Origin: Streptomyces barringtoniae
Lineage (GTDB): Bacteria > Actinomycetota > Actinomycetes > Streptomycetales > Streptomycetaceae
Reading direction: 5' to 3'
NCBI RefSeq assembly: GCF_020819595.1
Contig: NZ_JAJHNP010000025.1
Location: forward strand, 82,821 to 146,820
DNA length: 64,000 bases
Part shown: piece by piece, positions 53,871-62,568 of the stretch
How the letters are laid out: every line of letters begins with the position of its first letter
Numbering within the stretch: position 1 is the first letter of the stretch
The notes under the pieces: generated by a model
What the model was told of the DNA's origin: nothing
Database searches by the model: none
The model's input: the letters and a program-made list of their open reading frames with translations, nothing else
Translations under genes and position numbers: made by a program

Positions 53871-54404
53871 GGCCCGGAACGTATGCGAGAGCACATGTCG
53901 GGAACAAGGGGCCGAGTCACACAACGTCCTATTTGACCTTGGTGTGTGCCGTTTGGGGTACTTGATCCTTTGCGTTTGCCAATCCTCAACTCGCGGACGG
54001 GGCAAGGCGGGAGGTGGCCTGACGGGTCTGTGTCGCCGGAGGTCGCGCGTGACCCAACTCACGAAATAACAAAGTATTTCAAATCCGACATGAGGGATTC
54101 GCGGTGCGTCGGGCGGGTGGTGGTGGAACCCGTGACGCGGCGCCTGTCGTTGTCTGGGGCGTGGGTATTACTCCGCTCGCCCCGTCGGCTCGCGACAAAC
54201 GGTGTGGATTCCTGTTAAGTCGAAAATGTCCGCTCTTATCACTTGATCAAAAACATACCGGTCGTGATCCGATACCGCCCAGGCTGGACCGGTGGGCGCT
54301 ATCGGTGATCGAAACAGGACCGGATACGCTGACTTGAGTGATGGCAACGACCTATCGACAAACCGTGTAATCGCCAGCAGACACCAGCAGACAGGAGACC
54401 CCTC
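53871..54404. other. Intergenic region, 534 bases, relatively AT-rich
   Basis: The gap lies between the riboswitch and the polyprenyl synthase and should contain both divergent promoters. GC content drops visibly around 53930-54250. A CCAGCAGACA repeat occurs twice at about 54372-54392, just upstream of the GGAG ribosome-binding site of the synthase gene. Short ORFs here have poor codon bias and were not accepted. Confidence 0.45.
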
Positions 54405-55415
54405 GTGACCGTCGTCGGGCCGTTCGGGCTGAGCGTGCGGGACCAGGCTCTGGAAGCCGATGTCCAGGCCGGATTGGCGGCTGTCGAGGAAGGCTTGCTC
54501 GAGGCCACCAAGAGTGAGGTCCCGTTCATCACGGAGGCCGCGCAGCACCTCGTACGGGCAGGCGGGAAGCGGTTCCGGCCGCTGCTCGTGATGCTCGCGG
54601 CCCAGTTCGGCGACCCCTACGCGCCGGGCATCGTGCCCTCGGCCGTGGTCGTGGAGCTGACCCACCTGGCCACGCTGTACCACGACGACGTCATGGACGA
54701 GGCGGCCGTGCGGCGCGGCGTGGACAGCGCCAACACCCGATGGGGCAACTCCGTCGCGGTCCTCACCGGCGACTTCCTCTTCGCGCGCGCCTCCCAGATC
54801 CTCGCCGACCTCGGCCCCGAGGCGGTCCGGGTGCAGGCCCTCGCCTTCGAGCGGCTGGTCACCGGCCAGATCCTCGAGACCGCCGGCCCCTCCGACGGCC
54901 GCGACCCGGTCGAACACTACCTGGACGTGCTCGGCGGCAAGACGGGCTCGCTGGTGGCGGTCTCCTGCCGGTTCGGCGCGATGATGTCCGGGGCCGACGA
55001 GACGGTCGTGGACGTGCTCACCCAGTACGGCGAGCGGCTCGGGGTGGCCTTCCAGCTCGCCGACGACGTCCTGGACATCGCCTCCGACTCCCACGAGTCC
55101 GGCAAGACCCCGGGCACCGACCTGCGCGAGGGCATCCCGACCCTGCCCGTGCTCCGGCTGCGCGAGCGCGCCGCGCGCCTCGGGCTGCCCGAGGACATCG
55201 CGCTGTGCGAGCTGCTCGACTCCGACCTCAGCGACGACGCCCGGCACGCCGAGGCACTGGCCGCGCTGCGCGCCCACCCCGCGCTGGAGCAGGCCCGCCG
55301 GGACACCGTCCGGTACGCGGAGGAGGCCCGCGCCGCGCTGGTGCCGCTGCGGGAGTGCGACGCCAAGGCCGCGCTGTTGGAGCTGTGTGACGCGGTGGTG
55401 CACCGCGCCGGCTGA
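54405..55415 (+). CDS. Long-chain polyprenyl diphosphate synthase
   Basis: A 336-residue trans-prenyltransferase that condenses isopentenyl diphosphate into a long isoprenoid, probably the octa- or nonaprenyl tail of menaquinone. The first aspartate-rich motif is DDVMD at 94-98 and the second DDVLD at 220-224. GGKRFRPLL and GGKTGSLVAVSCRFG are also family signatures. The residue five before the first motif is Ala89, a small side chain that favours long products. The GTG start has AGGAG upstream. Confidence 0.92.
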   Translation: MTVVGPFGLSVRDQALEADVQAGLAAVEEGLLEATKSEVPFITEAAQHLVRAGGKRFRPLLVMLAAQFGDPYAPGIVPSAVVVELTHLATLYHDDVMDEAAVRRGVDSANTRWGNSVAVLTGDFLFARASQILADLGPEAVRVQALAFERLVTGQILETAGPSDGRDPVEHYLDVLGGKTGSLVAVSCRFGAMMSGADETVVDVLTQYGERLGVAFQLADDVLDIASDSHESGKTPGTDLREGIPTLPVLRLRERAARLGLPEDIALCELLDSDLSDDARHAEALAALRAHPALEQARRDTVRYAEEARAALVPLRECDAKAALLELCDAVVHRAG

Positions 55416-55725
55416 TCCGGCACGACACCCCGCCGCCGGCTGTGCGGCTCACCGGGTTTCGGCTGTACGCCACGGCACGCCTTCGGCGACCCCGTACGGG
55501 GCCCTCCGTTCCGGTGAGACCCCTACGGGTTGGTGGAGTCCAGGCCCCTGCGTGTCATACCGCAGTCGTACGCGGAGTTGGCTCCGAGGTCTGACGCTTC
55601 CTCATGGCTGATTTGGTGAGATGGAAGCAACGGAAATCACCACTCCTCACCGATTCGGGTGAGAATGGCGGCTCTGGTGGACCAGCGTGAGAACAGCCGC
55701 CGCCGACGACGGAGGTAAGGCACAC
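55416..55725. other. Intergenic region, 310 bases
   Basis: Contains the promoter of the LolA-like gene. TCACC-GATTC-GGGTGA near 55649-55664 is a small inverted repeat, about 65 bases upstream of that gene. A strong GGAGGTAAGG lies at about 55711-55720. No gene or RNA was recognised. A terminator for the polyprenyl synthase gene is not obvious. Confidence 0.4.
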
Positions 55726-56940
55726 ATGGCACCGTACGAATCCGACGACGCAGTGGATGCCGCGCGAGTGGACGCCGCGGGGGACGAGGAGCGGCACGCC
55801 GCACGGCGCAAGGCTGCCCGTTACGCGGTCCCGGTCGCCGTGGTGGGGGTCGCGGCGGCCACGATCGGTCTGGTCCCGGCGCTCGCCGCCTCCGGCGACC
55901 CCGACCTGCCCAGGATCACGGCGCAGCAGCTCATCGAGAAGATCGCCAAGTCGGACGTGCAGCAGATGTCCGGCACCGTGCGGATCGACACCGACCTCGG
56001 CCTGCCCGACCTCGGCGGCCTGGCGAACAACCTGTCCTCCGCCGCCGGCAAGGGCTCCGGCGACGGCTCCTCCGCCGACCCGCGGTCCCAGCTCACCTCG
56101 CTGGTCTCCGGCACGCACACGCTGCGCGTCGCCGCCGACGGCCCCGAGAAGCAGAAGCTGTCGCTGCTGGAGAGCGGCTCCGAGTACAGCCTCATCCACA
56201 ACGGCAAGAACGTGTGGGGCTACGACAGCAAGACCAACGACGTGTACCACGGCACCTCGGCCGACTCCGGCAAGGAGCACAGGGCCGAGCCCCCGGCCAC
56301 GCCGAAGGACTTCGCCGACCAGGCGCTGAAGTCGGTGGACGGCACCACGTCCGTCACCGTCGACGGCACCGAGCGGGTCGCCGGCCGCGACGCCTACAAG
56401 CTGCTGATCAAGCCCAGGCAGTCCGGCACCACGGTCGGCGCCATCAGCATCGCCGTCGATGCGAAGACGGGTACGCCGCTGAAGTTCACGCTGACGCCGA
56501 AGAGCGGCGGCGCCGCCGTCCTCGACGTGGGCTTCACCCAGGTCTCCTTCGCCAAGCCGGCCGCCTCCACCTTCGACTTCACCCCTCCCAAGGGGGCGAA
56601 GGTGACGGAGGAGAAGAAGGACTCCGCGGCTCACAAGCACGCGCCGGAGCCCGGCCGGGACTTCGCCAAGGGCATGAACGGCGCCGACGTCCTCGGCGAG
56701 GGCTGGACGTCCATCGCCACCTTCGACACCGGCGCCAAGGGCGGCCTGCCGACCGGCTCCCGTGGCGGTGACTTCGGTGGCTTCCTCGGCTCGCTCGGCG
56801 AGAAGGTCTCCGGGAAGTTCGGCAAGGGGACGGTCTTCTCCACCCGCCTGGTCAACGCCCTGATCACCGACGACGGCAAGGTGTACGCCGGCGCGGTGAC
56901 CAAGGACGCCCTGGTGAAGGCGGCGAACGAGGGAAAGTGA
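55726..56940 (+). CDS. Membrane-anchored LolA/LppX-like protein
   Basis: A 404-residue protein. A charged N-terminus of about 30 residues precedes one membrane helix (ARYAVPVAVVGVAAATIGLV). The extracytoplasmic part has the LolA-like half-barrel pattern (LIEKIAKSDVQQMSGTVRID, SLLESGSEYSLIHNGKNVWGYD, GRDAYKLLIKP, SIAVDAKTGTPLKFTL). Such folds bind lipids or lipoproteins, or act as sensors as in RseB. GGAGGTAAGG precedes the ATG at 55726; the earlier GTG at 55687 is rejected. The ABC transporter genes follow after 71 bases. The lipid-carrier role is inferred. Confidence 0.82.
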   Translation: MAPYESDDAVDAARVDAAGDEERHAARRKAARYAVPVAVVGVAAATIGLVPALAASGDPDLPRITAQQLIEKIAKSDVQQMSGTVRIDTDLGLPDLGGLANNLSSAAGKGSGDGSSADPRSQLTSLVSGTHTLRVAADGPEKQKLSLLESGSEYSLIHNGKNVWGYDSKTNDVYHGTSADSGKEHRAEPPATPKDFADQALKSVDGTTSVTVDGTERVAGRDAYKLLIKPRQSGTTVGAISIAVDAKTGTPLKFTLTPKSGGAAVLDVGFTQVSFAKPAASTFDFTPPKGAKVTEEKKDSAAHKHAPEPGRDFAKGMNGADVLGEGWTSIATFDTGAKGGLPTGSRGGDFGGFLGSLGEKVSGKFGKGTVFSTRLVNALITDDGKVYAGAVTKDALVKAANEGK

Positions 56941-57011
56941 CCCCTTCCGGGCACTACGGACCGTGACCGTACGTTCACCCTTCACGGGAGGCGCGAATCG
57001 AGGGGGAGCCG

Positions 57012-58043
57012 ATGGACGGACCGTCCGCCACGGAGCGGGAGGCGGGGGATGCGGGGAACCGTGCCCCGGGGCAGCCGGAGGATGCGGGGAAGCCTGCCCC
57101 GGGGTCGGTCGAGGCGAGCGTCATCGCCACCCGCGGCCTCACCAAGCGCTACCGCGGCGGACAGCTCGCCGTCGACGGCCTCGACCTGACCGTCCCGGCG
57201 GGCAGCGTCTTCGGCTTCCTCGGTCCGAACGGCTCGGGCAAGACCACCACCATCCGCATGCTGATGGGCCTGATCGAGCCCACGGCGGGCACGGTCCGCG
57301 TACTGGGCCGCCCGATGCCCCGGGCGGCCCGTGCCGTCCTCCCGCAGGTCGGCGCGCTCATCGAGGGCCCCGCGCTGTACGGCTTCCTCTCCGGCCGGGA
57401 CAACCTGCTGCGCTACGACGCCGCCGACCCGACCGCCGACCCCCGTACCCGGCACGCCCGCGTCGCCGCCGCCCTGGACCGGGTGGGCCTCGCGGCCGCC
57501 GCCGGCAAGAAGGCGAAGGCGTACTCGCTGGGCATGAGACAGCGCCTCGGTCTGGCCGCCGCGCTGCTCCAGCCGCGCCGGCTGCTCGTCCTGGACGAGC
57601 CCACCAACGGCCTCGATCCGCAGGGCATGCGCGAGATCCGCAGCCTGATCCGTGAGCTGGCCGCCGACGGAACGACCGTCTTCCTCTCCTCCCACCTCCT
57701 CGACGAGATCGAGCAGGTCTGCACCCACGCGGCGGTCATGGCGCGGGGCCGGCTGGTCACCCAGGGCGCGGTGGCCGACCTGGCGGCCGGGGCGCGGGGA
57801 CGGCTGGTGGTGACCACCCCGGATCCGGCCGAGGCGGCCCGGGTGCTGAAGGAGCAGGGCGTCGGGGACGTCACCGCCGACGGCGACCGGGTCACCGGCG
57901 AACCGCCCGCGCGGGACCTCGCCGAGGTGAACGCGGCCCTGGTGGCGGCGGAGGTCAGGGTCCGGGGGTTCACGGTCGAACGGGCCTCGCTGGAGGACGC
58001 GTTCGTGGCGCTGACGGGGGAGGGTTTCGATGTCGCGGGCTGA
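57012..58043 (+). CDS. ABC transporter ATP-binding protein, CcmA/DrrA type
   Basis: A 343-residue ATPase. Walker A is GPNGSGKTTTIRML, the signature is YSLGMRQRLGLAAALL, Walker B is LLVLDEPTNGLDP and the switch His is in SSHLLDEIEQ. About 35 low-complexity residues precede the domain, and about 80 follow it, as in multidrug or lipid exporters of the DrrA class. It overlaps the permease gene at 58030 by 14 bases. With the LolA-like protein upstream it may form a three-part envelope system. Confidence 0.93.
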   Translation: MDGPSATEREAGDAGNRAPGQPEDAGKPAPGSVEASVIATRGLTKRYRGGQLAVDGLDLTVPAGSVFGFLGPNGSGKTTTIRMLMGLIEPTAGTVRVLGRPMPRAARAVLPQVGALIEGPALYGFLSGRDNLLRYDAADPTADPRTRHARVAAALDRVGLAAAAGKKAKAYSLGMRQRLGLAAALLQPRRLLVLDEPTNGLDPQGMREIRSLIRELAADGTTVFLSSHLLDEIEQVCTHAAVMARGRLVTQGAVADLAAGARGRLVVTTPDPAEAARVLKEQGVGDVTADGDRVTGEPPARDLAEVNAALVAAEVRVRGFTVERASLEDAFVALTGEGFDVAG

Positions 58044-58929
58044 GACGGTCCCCGTGTCCGAGGCGGTCGCCGCATCCGCCGCCCGCCGGCCGAGCCCCCT
58101 GTGGACGCTCGGGCTGCTGCGCAGCGAACTCGTCACGACCCTCCGCCGCTGGCGCACGCTCGCCCTGCTCGGGGTGCTGGCCGCCGTGCCGGTGCTGGTC
58201 GGGATCGCCGTGAAGATCCAGACGCGGGGCGGCAGGACGGTGGACCACAGCGGCCAGGGCCCGGCGTTCATGACGCAGATCACCAACAACGGCCTGTTCC
58301 TGGTGTTCACGGCGCTGGCCGCGACCCTGCCGTTCTTCCTGCCGATGGCCGTCGGGGTCGTCGCGGGCGACGCGATAGCGGGCGAGGCGGGCGCGGGCAC
58401 CCTGCGCTATCTGCTGGTCGCCCCGGCCGGCCGCACCCGGCTGCTGCTCACCAAGTACACGACGGTGATGGCCTTCTGCCTGCTGGCCACACTGATCGTG
58501 GCCGGCTCGGCGCTGATCGTGGGCGCGCTGCTCTTCCCGCTGGGCGACCTCACGACCATATCCGGCACCCGGATCAGCTTCGCCGAGGGCCTCGGCCGGG
58601 CCCTGCTGATCGCCCTGGTGGTCGCCGCCTCGCTGGTCGGCATCGCGGCGCTCGGCCTGTTCGTGTCGACGCTCACGAACAGCGGCATCGCGGCGATGGC
58701 GACCACCGTCGGCATACTCATCACGGTCCAGATCCTGGACCAGATACCCCAGTTGCACGCGCTGCGGCCGTATCTGTTCTCGCACTACTGGCTGTCCTTC
58801 GCCGACCTGGTCCGCGACCCCGTCTACTGGGACGACCTGGTGAAGAACCTCGACCTCCAGGCGCTGTACGCGGCCGTGTTCGGCTCGGCGGCCTGGGCGC
58901 GGTTCACGACGAAGGACATCAGCGCGTAG
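58030..58929 (+). CDS. ABC-2 type transporter permease
   Basis: A 299-residue permease with about six helices, including LALLGVLAAVPVLVGI, LFLVFTALAATLPFFLPM and MAFCLLATLIVAGSALIVGALL. The DAIAGEAGAGTLRYLLVAP block between helices two and three is typical of ABC-2 permeases. It overlaps the ATPase gene and completes a half-transporter pair. The NADPH-dependent oxidoreductase gene converges with a two-base gap. Confidence 0.92.
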   Translation: MSRAETVPVSEAVAASAARRPSPLWTLGLLRSELVTTLRRWRTLALLGVLAAVPVLVGIAVKIQTRGGRTVDHSGQGPAFMTQITNNGLFLVFTALAATLPFFLPMAVGVVAGDAIAGEAGAGTLRYLLVAPAGRTRLLLTKYTTVMAFCLLATLIVAGSALIVGALLFPLGDLTTISGTRISFAEGLGRALLIALVVAASLVGIAALGLFVSTLTNSGIAAMATTVGILITVQILDQIPQLHALRPYLFSHYWLSFADLVRDPVYWDDLVKNLDLQALYAAVFGSAAWARFTTKDISA

Positions 58930-58931
58930 GC

Positions 58932-59525
58932 CTACCCGGCCGACGCCTCGTACGGGAAGCGCGCGAGGGGCGCGTCCTGGGCGAAGAACGTCTTCGCGCG
59001 TGCCAGCGCGTCGGTGTCCTTCAGCACGTCACCCGGGGCGCTGCCGTTGCCCAGCAGCACGCCGCCGAAGCGCATCCCCATGTAGGCGGCCGAGTTGTTG
59101 AGCGTGCCGATGTAGGGCTCGGCGACCGACTGCTCGACGTGGGCGAGCGCGGCGATGCCCCAGAGCGTGCGGCCGGCCAGGGTCGCCCTGAAGTCGACAC
59201 CCGGGATGCGCAGCCAGCCCGACCAGTGGTCCAGGTAGCGCTTGGTGAGGCCGGACACCGAGTACCAGTACAGCGGCGAGGCGATCACGATGTCCGTGGC
59301 CGCGAGCGTTGCGTCCAGCAGCAGACCGGCGGCGCTGTCCGCCGTCGGCCGTACATGCTCGCTGTCGTGCCGCAGGTCCGCGAAGTCGGGCAGCGGATGC
59401 TCGGCCAGGCGGAGCCAGCGCTGTTCGGCATCGCCGGGCAGCTGCTCGGCCGCCGCGCGGGCCAGCAGCTCGGTGTTGCCCTCGGCGCGGGCACTGCCCA
59501 GGACAAAGAGAAAACGACGGCGCAT
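58932..59525 (-). CDS. NAD(P)H-dependent FMN oxidoreductase, flavodoxin fold
   Basis: A 197-residue flavodoxin-like reductase. The N-terminal FVLGSARAEGNTELLAR is the FMN phosphate loop. ASPLYWYSVSGLTKRYLDHW matches the second FMN-binding region of the NADPH-dependent FMN reductase family. It probably reduces quinones or azo compounds. The ATG at 59525 is taken because it directly precedes the first beta strand, although the frame is open further upstream. A palindrome lies 42 bases upstream. Confidence 0.88.
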   Translation of the reverse strand: MRRRFLFVLGSARAEGNTELLARAAAEQLPGDAEQRWLRLAEHPLPDFADLRHDSEHVRPTADSAAGLLLDATLAATDIVIASPLYWYSVSGLTKRYLDHWSGWLRIPGVDFRATLAGRTLWGIAALAHVEQSVAEPYIGTLNNSAAYMGMRFGGVLLGNGSAPGDVLKDTDALARAKTFFAQDAPLARFPYEASAG

Positions 59526-59567
59526 GGGTCCCCCGGGGGCGTGCTGACGTACGACGGATAAAGACAC

Positions 59568-59582
59568 GTGCATTTTATGCAC
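59568..59582. promoter_or_regulatory. Palindrome upstream of the FMN oxidoreductase
   Basis: GTGCAT-TTT-ATGCAC is a perfect 6-bp inverted repeat 42 bases upstream of the oxidoreductase start, in an otherwise GC-rich stretch. It is well placed as an operator for a MarR-, HxlR- or TetR-type regulator. No regulator gene adjoins it. Confidence 0.45.
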
Positions 59583-59720
59583 ACGCAAGCAATCTGCGCC
59601 AGCGTGCGGCTGGTGCGAGGCTGTGACGCTGCGGTGACGCGGAAACCGCAGGGAGCCGACACACTGGTTGGCAGGACGCGTACGACCGGATCGCGGCGCC
59701 GGGGGAGTGAGGGAAAACCG

Positions 59721-60845
59721 ATGTCTCGAGTCAGCTTCGAGAAGAGGCGGGCGCAGCAGCCCGTGGCGCATCCGACGGTGGTACCGGTCCGGGTGTTCGG
59801 CGCGGGAGGCGCGTCGGTCGGCGGGACGTCGGTGGTGGCGGCGCCGGGCGAGGAGATCCAGCAGGCCGTCCTCAACCACCTTCAGCGGCTGGCCATCAGC
59901 GTCGGCACCCCCATACGCGCCACGATCCACGACGACCGCGCGGGCTGCATGGTTCCCCTGGAGGTCTCGGCGGACGGCTCCAGCCGGGTCACGGGGCGGG
60001 CGGTACGGGTGGCCGCGCCGGCGAAGCCGGGTGCGGCGGGCGTGGCCTCGCCGGCGCGGCCGACCGCGGCGGGCACGGCCTCACAGGTAGCCGCGTCTTC
60101 ACAGGTGGCCGCGTCTTCACAGGTGACCGTGCCTTCGCCGGAGGGGCTGCGGGATGTGCCCCCGGTGAAGCAGCCGGCGCCCGTGCCGGCCGGGATCGTG
60201 CAGGCGCCGACGGGGCAGTTCGGCCCCGCGCCGGTCATGTCGGTCACGAAGGCCCCCGCGCCCCTGGTCGAGGTCTCCGAGCCCGAGCCCGCCCCCACCC
60301 CGACTCCCACTCCCGCGCGGGGCTTCGACGCCGTCGCCGAGGAAGTGCTCGCGGACGTGCCCGTCACCGAGACCGCGGAGGGGGCCGAGTTGCTCACCGG
60401 GCCGATGACGCGGCTCAACGAGGCGGTGCGCTCCGGCCGTATCGAGGCGGCGGCGCAACTCGCCGACCGTACCGTCATCGAGGCGACCAGCGTGCTGGGC
60501 CCCCGCCATGCCGAGGTGCTGCACCTGCGCGAACTGTCCGCCTACATCGCCTACTTGGCAGGCGACCCGGTCGGCGCCTGCCGGCAGTCCCTGGACCTCG
60601 CCCGGCTGCGCCGGCAGGCGCGGGACACGGAGGCCGCCTACGGCAACGTGCAGAGCGCGGCGACAGCGTGGCGTGCGGTGCGCGATCCCGAGGAGGGCCT
60701 GCGGCTGGGCCGCGACCTGATCGAACTGTGGGCCGACCTCGCCACCGAGCCGGGTCCCGCCGCCGACGACCCGCGCCCGCTGGAGTCCGCCCGCGCCCGC
60801 ATGGTCCGCCTGACCGACCGAGCGGCCCGCGCCGCACAGCCGTAA
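59721..60845 (+). CDS. Hypothetical protein with TPR-like C-terminal domain
   Basis: A 374-residue protein that I do not recognise by name. Residues 1-95 form a compact domain with VVPVRVFGAGG and IRATIHDDRAGCMVPLEV. Residues 96-205 are a Pro/Ala/Val-rich linker with three SQVAAS-type repeats. Residues 215-365 are helical and TPR-like (ARSGRIEAAAQLADRTVIEAT and AYIAYLAGDPVGACRQSLDLARL). There is no signal peptide or membrane span. The ATG at 59721 follows GAGGGAAAA. It may be a scaffold for another protein. Confidence 0.75.
   Translation: MSRVSFEKRRAQQPVAHPTVVPVRVFGAGGASVGGTSVVAAPGEEIQQAVLNHLQRLAISVGTPIRATIHDDRAGCMVPLEVSADGSSRVTGRAVRVAAPAKPGAAGVASPARPTAAGTASQVAASSQVAASSQVTVPSPEGLRDVPPVKQPAPVPAGIVQAPTGQFGPAPVMSVTKAPAPLVEVSEPEPAPTPTPTPARGFDAVAEEVLADVPVTETAEGAELLTGPMTRLNEAVRSGRIEAAAQLADRTVIEATSVLGPRHAEVLHLRELSAYIAYLAGDPVGACRQSLDLARLRRQARDTEAAYGNVQSAATAWRAVRDPEEGLRLGRDLIELWADLATEPGPAADDPRPLESARARMVRLTDRAARAAQP
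60081..60134 (+). repeat. Three 18-bp tandem repeats inside a CDS linker
   Basis: Units at 60081-60098, 60099-60116 and 60117-60134 share TCACAGGTRGCCGCGTCT; the third is diverged. They encode SQVAAS, SQVAAS and SQVTVP in the linker of the TPR-like protein. The first two differ by one base, so they duplicated recently. Confidence 0.8.
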
Positions 60846-60857
60846 CCCGCGACAGCC

Positions 60858-61337
60858 CTACTGCACGCAGAACTCGTTGCCCTCCGGGTCCGCCATCACC
60901 ACCCACGTACCCGAGGGTTCCCTCACCTCGTTCAGTACCCGTGCGCCCAGCGCCCGGAGCCGTGCCACCTCGTCGGCGCGCCGGCCCGCACCGGCGTGCA
61001 GGTCGAGGTGGAGCCGATTCTTGACGGCCTTCTGCTCCGGCACGCGCTGGAACAGCAGCCGCCGCCCGAGCCCGGTGCCGCTCTCCGGGTCGTACGGGTC
61101 GTCGGGGTGCCGTACGGCGATCAGGTCACGGAAGGCGGGGCGGCCGTGGTGCTCGACCGCGGCCTCGGCAGGCAACGCGCCCAGGGACAGCAGCCGTTCG
61201 ACCAGGGCGCTGTTGTCCTCGGCCGTGTAGTGCAGCGCGGCGGCCCAGAAGTCGGCCTGGGCGTGCGGGTCGGCCGCGTCGATGACGAGCTTCCAGTGCA
61301 GCGGGACGGGGGCCTCGGCGGGTGGTTGAGTCGACAT
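60858..61337 (-). CDS. VOC/glyoxalase-like domain protein
   Basis: A 159-residue protein of the vicinal oxygen chelate superfamily. It has two beta-alpha-beta-beta-beta modules, starting at HWKLVIDAADPHAQADFWAAAL and NRLHLDLHAGAG. The C-terminal ADPEGNEFCVQ is the usual end of Streptomyces glyoxalase-like proteins and holds one metal ligand. Members catalyse isomerisation or ring cleavage, or bind antibiotics. The function here is unknown. ATG 61337 is preferred to GTG 61346. It converges on the TPR-like gene. Confidence 0.87.
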   Translation of the reverse strand: MSTQPPAEAPVPLHWKLVIDAADPHAQADFWAAALHYTAEDNSALVERLLSLGALPAEAAVEHHGRPAFRDLIAVRHPDDPYDPESGTGLGRRLLFQRVPEQKAVKNRLHLDLHAGAGRRADEVARLRALGARVLNEVREPSGTWVVMADPEGNEFCVQ

Positions 61338-61356
61338 GCTCACCACTTATAGCGGC

Positions 61357-61411
61357 GAGCACTGACATCGGCGGGAGCACTGACATCGGCGGCGGGCACC
61401 GACATCAGCGG
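61357..61411. repeat. Three 18-bp tandem repeats upstream of the VOC gene
   Basis: GAGCACTGACATCGGCGG occupies 61357-61374 and recurs at 61375-61392. A diverged copy, GGGCACCGACATCAGCGG, is at 61394-61411. They begin 20 bases upstream of the VOC start, in its promoter region, so they could affect expression or be regulator sites. Confidence 0.65.
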
Positions 61412-61471
61412 CGTCCACACGGATCTCATGCCCCCCGGATCACATGCCCGCCGGTTCGGAGACCCGCCGGT

Positions 61472-62422
61472 TCAGGCTTCCGCGGGTGCGGCGTCGGGTG
61501 TCTCCACGCGCGGCGGGCCGAGAGGTTCCCTCGGCCTGCGCGCGGCGCGCAGCGCGTCGCCCGTGAGCAGCATCAGCGCCAGCCAGACCAGCGCGAACCC
61601 GGCCCAGCGCTCGGGCGGCATGGCCTCGTGGAAGTAGAGGATGCCGAGCAGGAACTGGAAGACGGGCGCCAGGTACTGCAGCAGGCCCAGCGTGGACAGG
61701 GGCACGCGGATCGCCGCCGCGCCGAAGCAGACCAGGGGCAGTGCGGTGACCAGGCCGGTGGAGGCGAGCAGGGCGGCGTGCCCCGTCCCGTCGTTCAGGA
61801 AGCTGGCCTTGCCGTGCGCGCCGAGCCACAGCAGATAGCCGAGCGCGGGCAGGAACTGGATCGCGGTCTCGGCGGCCAGCGACTCCAGGCCGCCCAGGGC
61901 GACCTTCTTCTTGACCAGGCCGTAGGTGGCGAAGGAGAACGCGAGGACGAGCGAGATCCACGGCGGCCGGCCGTAGCCGACGGTCAGGACGACGACGGCG
62001 GCCAGGCCGGTGGCGACCGCCGCCCACTGCGTGGGCCGCAGCCGCTCCTTCAGCAGCAGCACGCCCATCGCGATGGTCACCAGTGGGTTGATGAAGTACC
62101 CGAGGGATGCCTCGACCACATGGCCGGAGTTCACGGACCAGATGTAGACGCCCCAGTTGACGGTGATGACGGCGGCGGCGACGGCGATGAGCCCGAGCCG
62201 GCGCGGCTGGCGCAGCAACTGCCCGGCCCACGCCCAGCGCCGTACGAAGAGCAGGGCGACGGCGACGACGACCAGGGACCACACCATGCGGTGGGCGAGG
62301 ATCTCGACCGCCCCGGCGGGTTTCAGCAGGGGCCAGAACAAGGGCACGAGGCCCCACATGCCGTAGGCGGCGAAGCCGTTCAGCAGGCCTATCCGGTGCT
62401 CACCCTTGGACTTCCCGGCCAC
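61472..62422 (-). CDS. rarD: EamA-family transporter, RarD type
   Basis: A 316-residue membrane protein with ten predicted helices of the drug/metabolite transporter superfamily. The N-terminal GLLNGFAAYGMWGLVPLFW and EILAHRMVWSLV are typical of RarD. The second EamA half begins near WISLVLAFSFATYGLVKKK. The GTG at 62422 was chosen for its GAGAGGGAGGG ribosome-binding site, rather than ATG 62440. RarD proteins have poorly known substrates, and chloramphenicol-related export is suggested by name only. Confidence 0.92.
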   Translation of the reverse strand: MAGKSKGEHRIGLLNGFAAYGMWGLVPLFWPLLKPAGAVEILAHRMVWSLVVVAVALLFVRRWAWAGQLLRQPRRLGLIAVAAAVITVNWGVYIWSVNSGHVVEASLGYFINPLVTIAMGVLLLKERLRPTQWAAVATGLAAVVVLTVGYGRPPWISLVLAFSFATYGLVKKKVALGGLESLAAETAIQFLPALGYLLWLGAHGKASFLNDGTGHAALLASTGLVTALPLVCFGAAAIRVPLSTLGLLQYLAPVFQFLLGILYFHEAMPPERWAGFALVWLALMLLTGDALRAARRPREPLGPPRVETPDAAPAEA

Positions 62423-62471
62423 GGGCCCTCCCTCTCGCATCAGGTCACGCGGGAACGAAGGTAGCGCCGAG

Positions 62472-62525
62472 CACCCCTCACTGTCATGGCCGTATCGCCA
62501 TACGGTCATGACAGTTCGAGGGGTG
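62472..62525. repeat. Long two-part inverted repeat upstream of rarD
   Basis: The inner arms CTGTCATGGCCGTAT (62481-62495) and ATACGGTCATGACAG (62500-62514) pair with one wobble around a CGCC loop. The outer arms CACCCCTC (62472-62479) and GAGGGGTG (62518-62525) extend it. It lies between two minus-strand genes, so it may terminate the upstream oxidoreductase transcript or act as an operator for rarD. Confidence 0.65.
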
Positions 62526-62568
62526 TCGGATGGCGAGGGGCGTCCGGCGGTGACAGGGGCCGGACGGC

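Noticed and set aside
53946..54218. A 90-codon plus-strand ORF before the polyprenyl synthase
   Set aside because: No ribosome-binding site, poor third-position GC bias and no recognisable sequence; probably promoter-region DNA.
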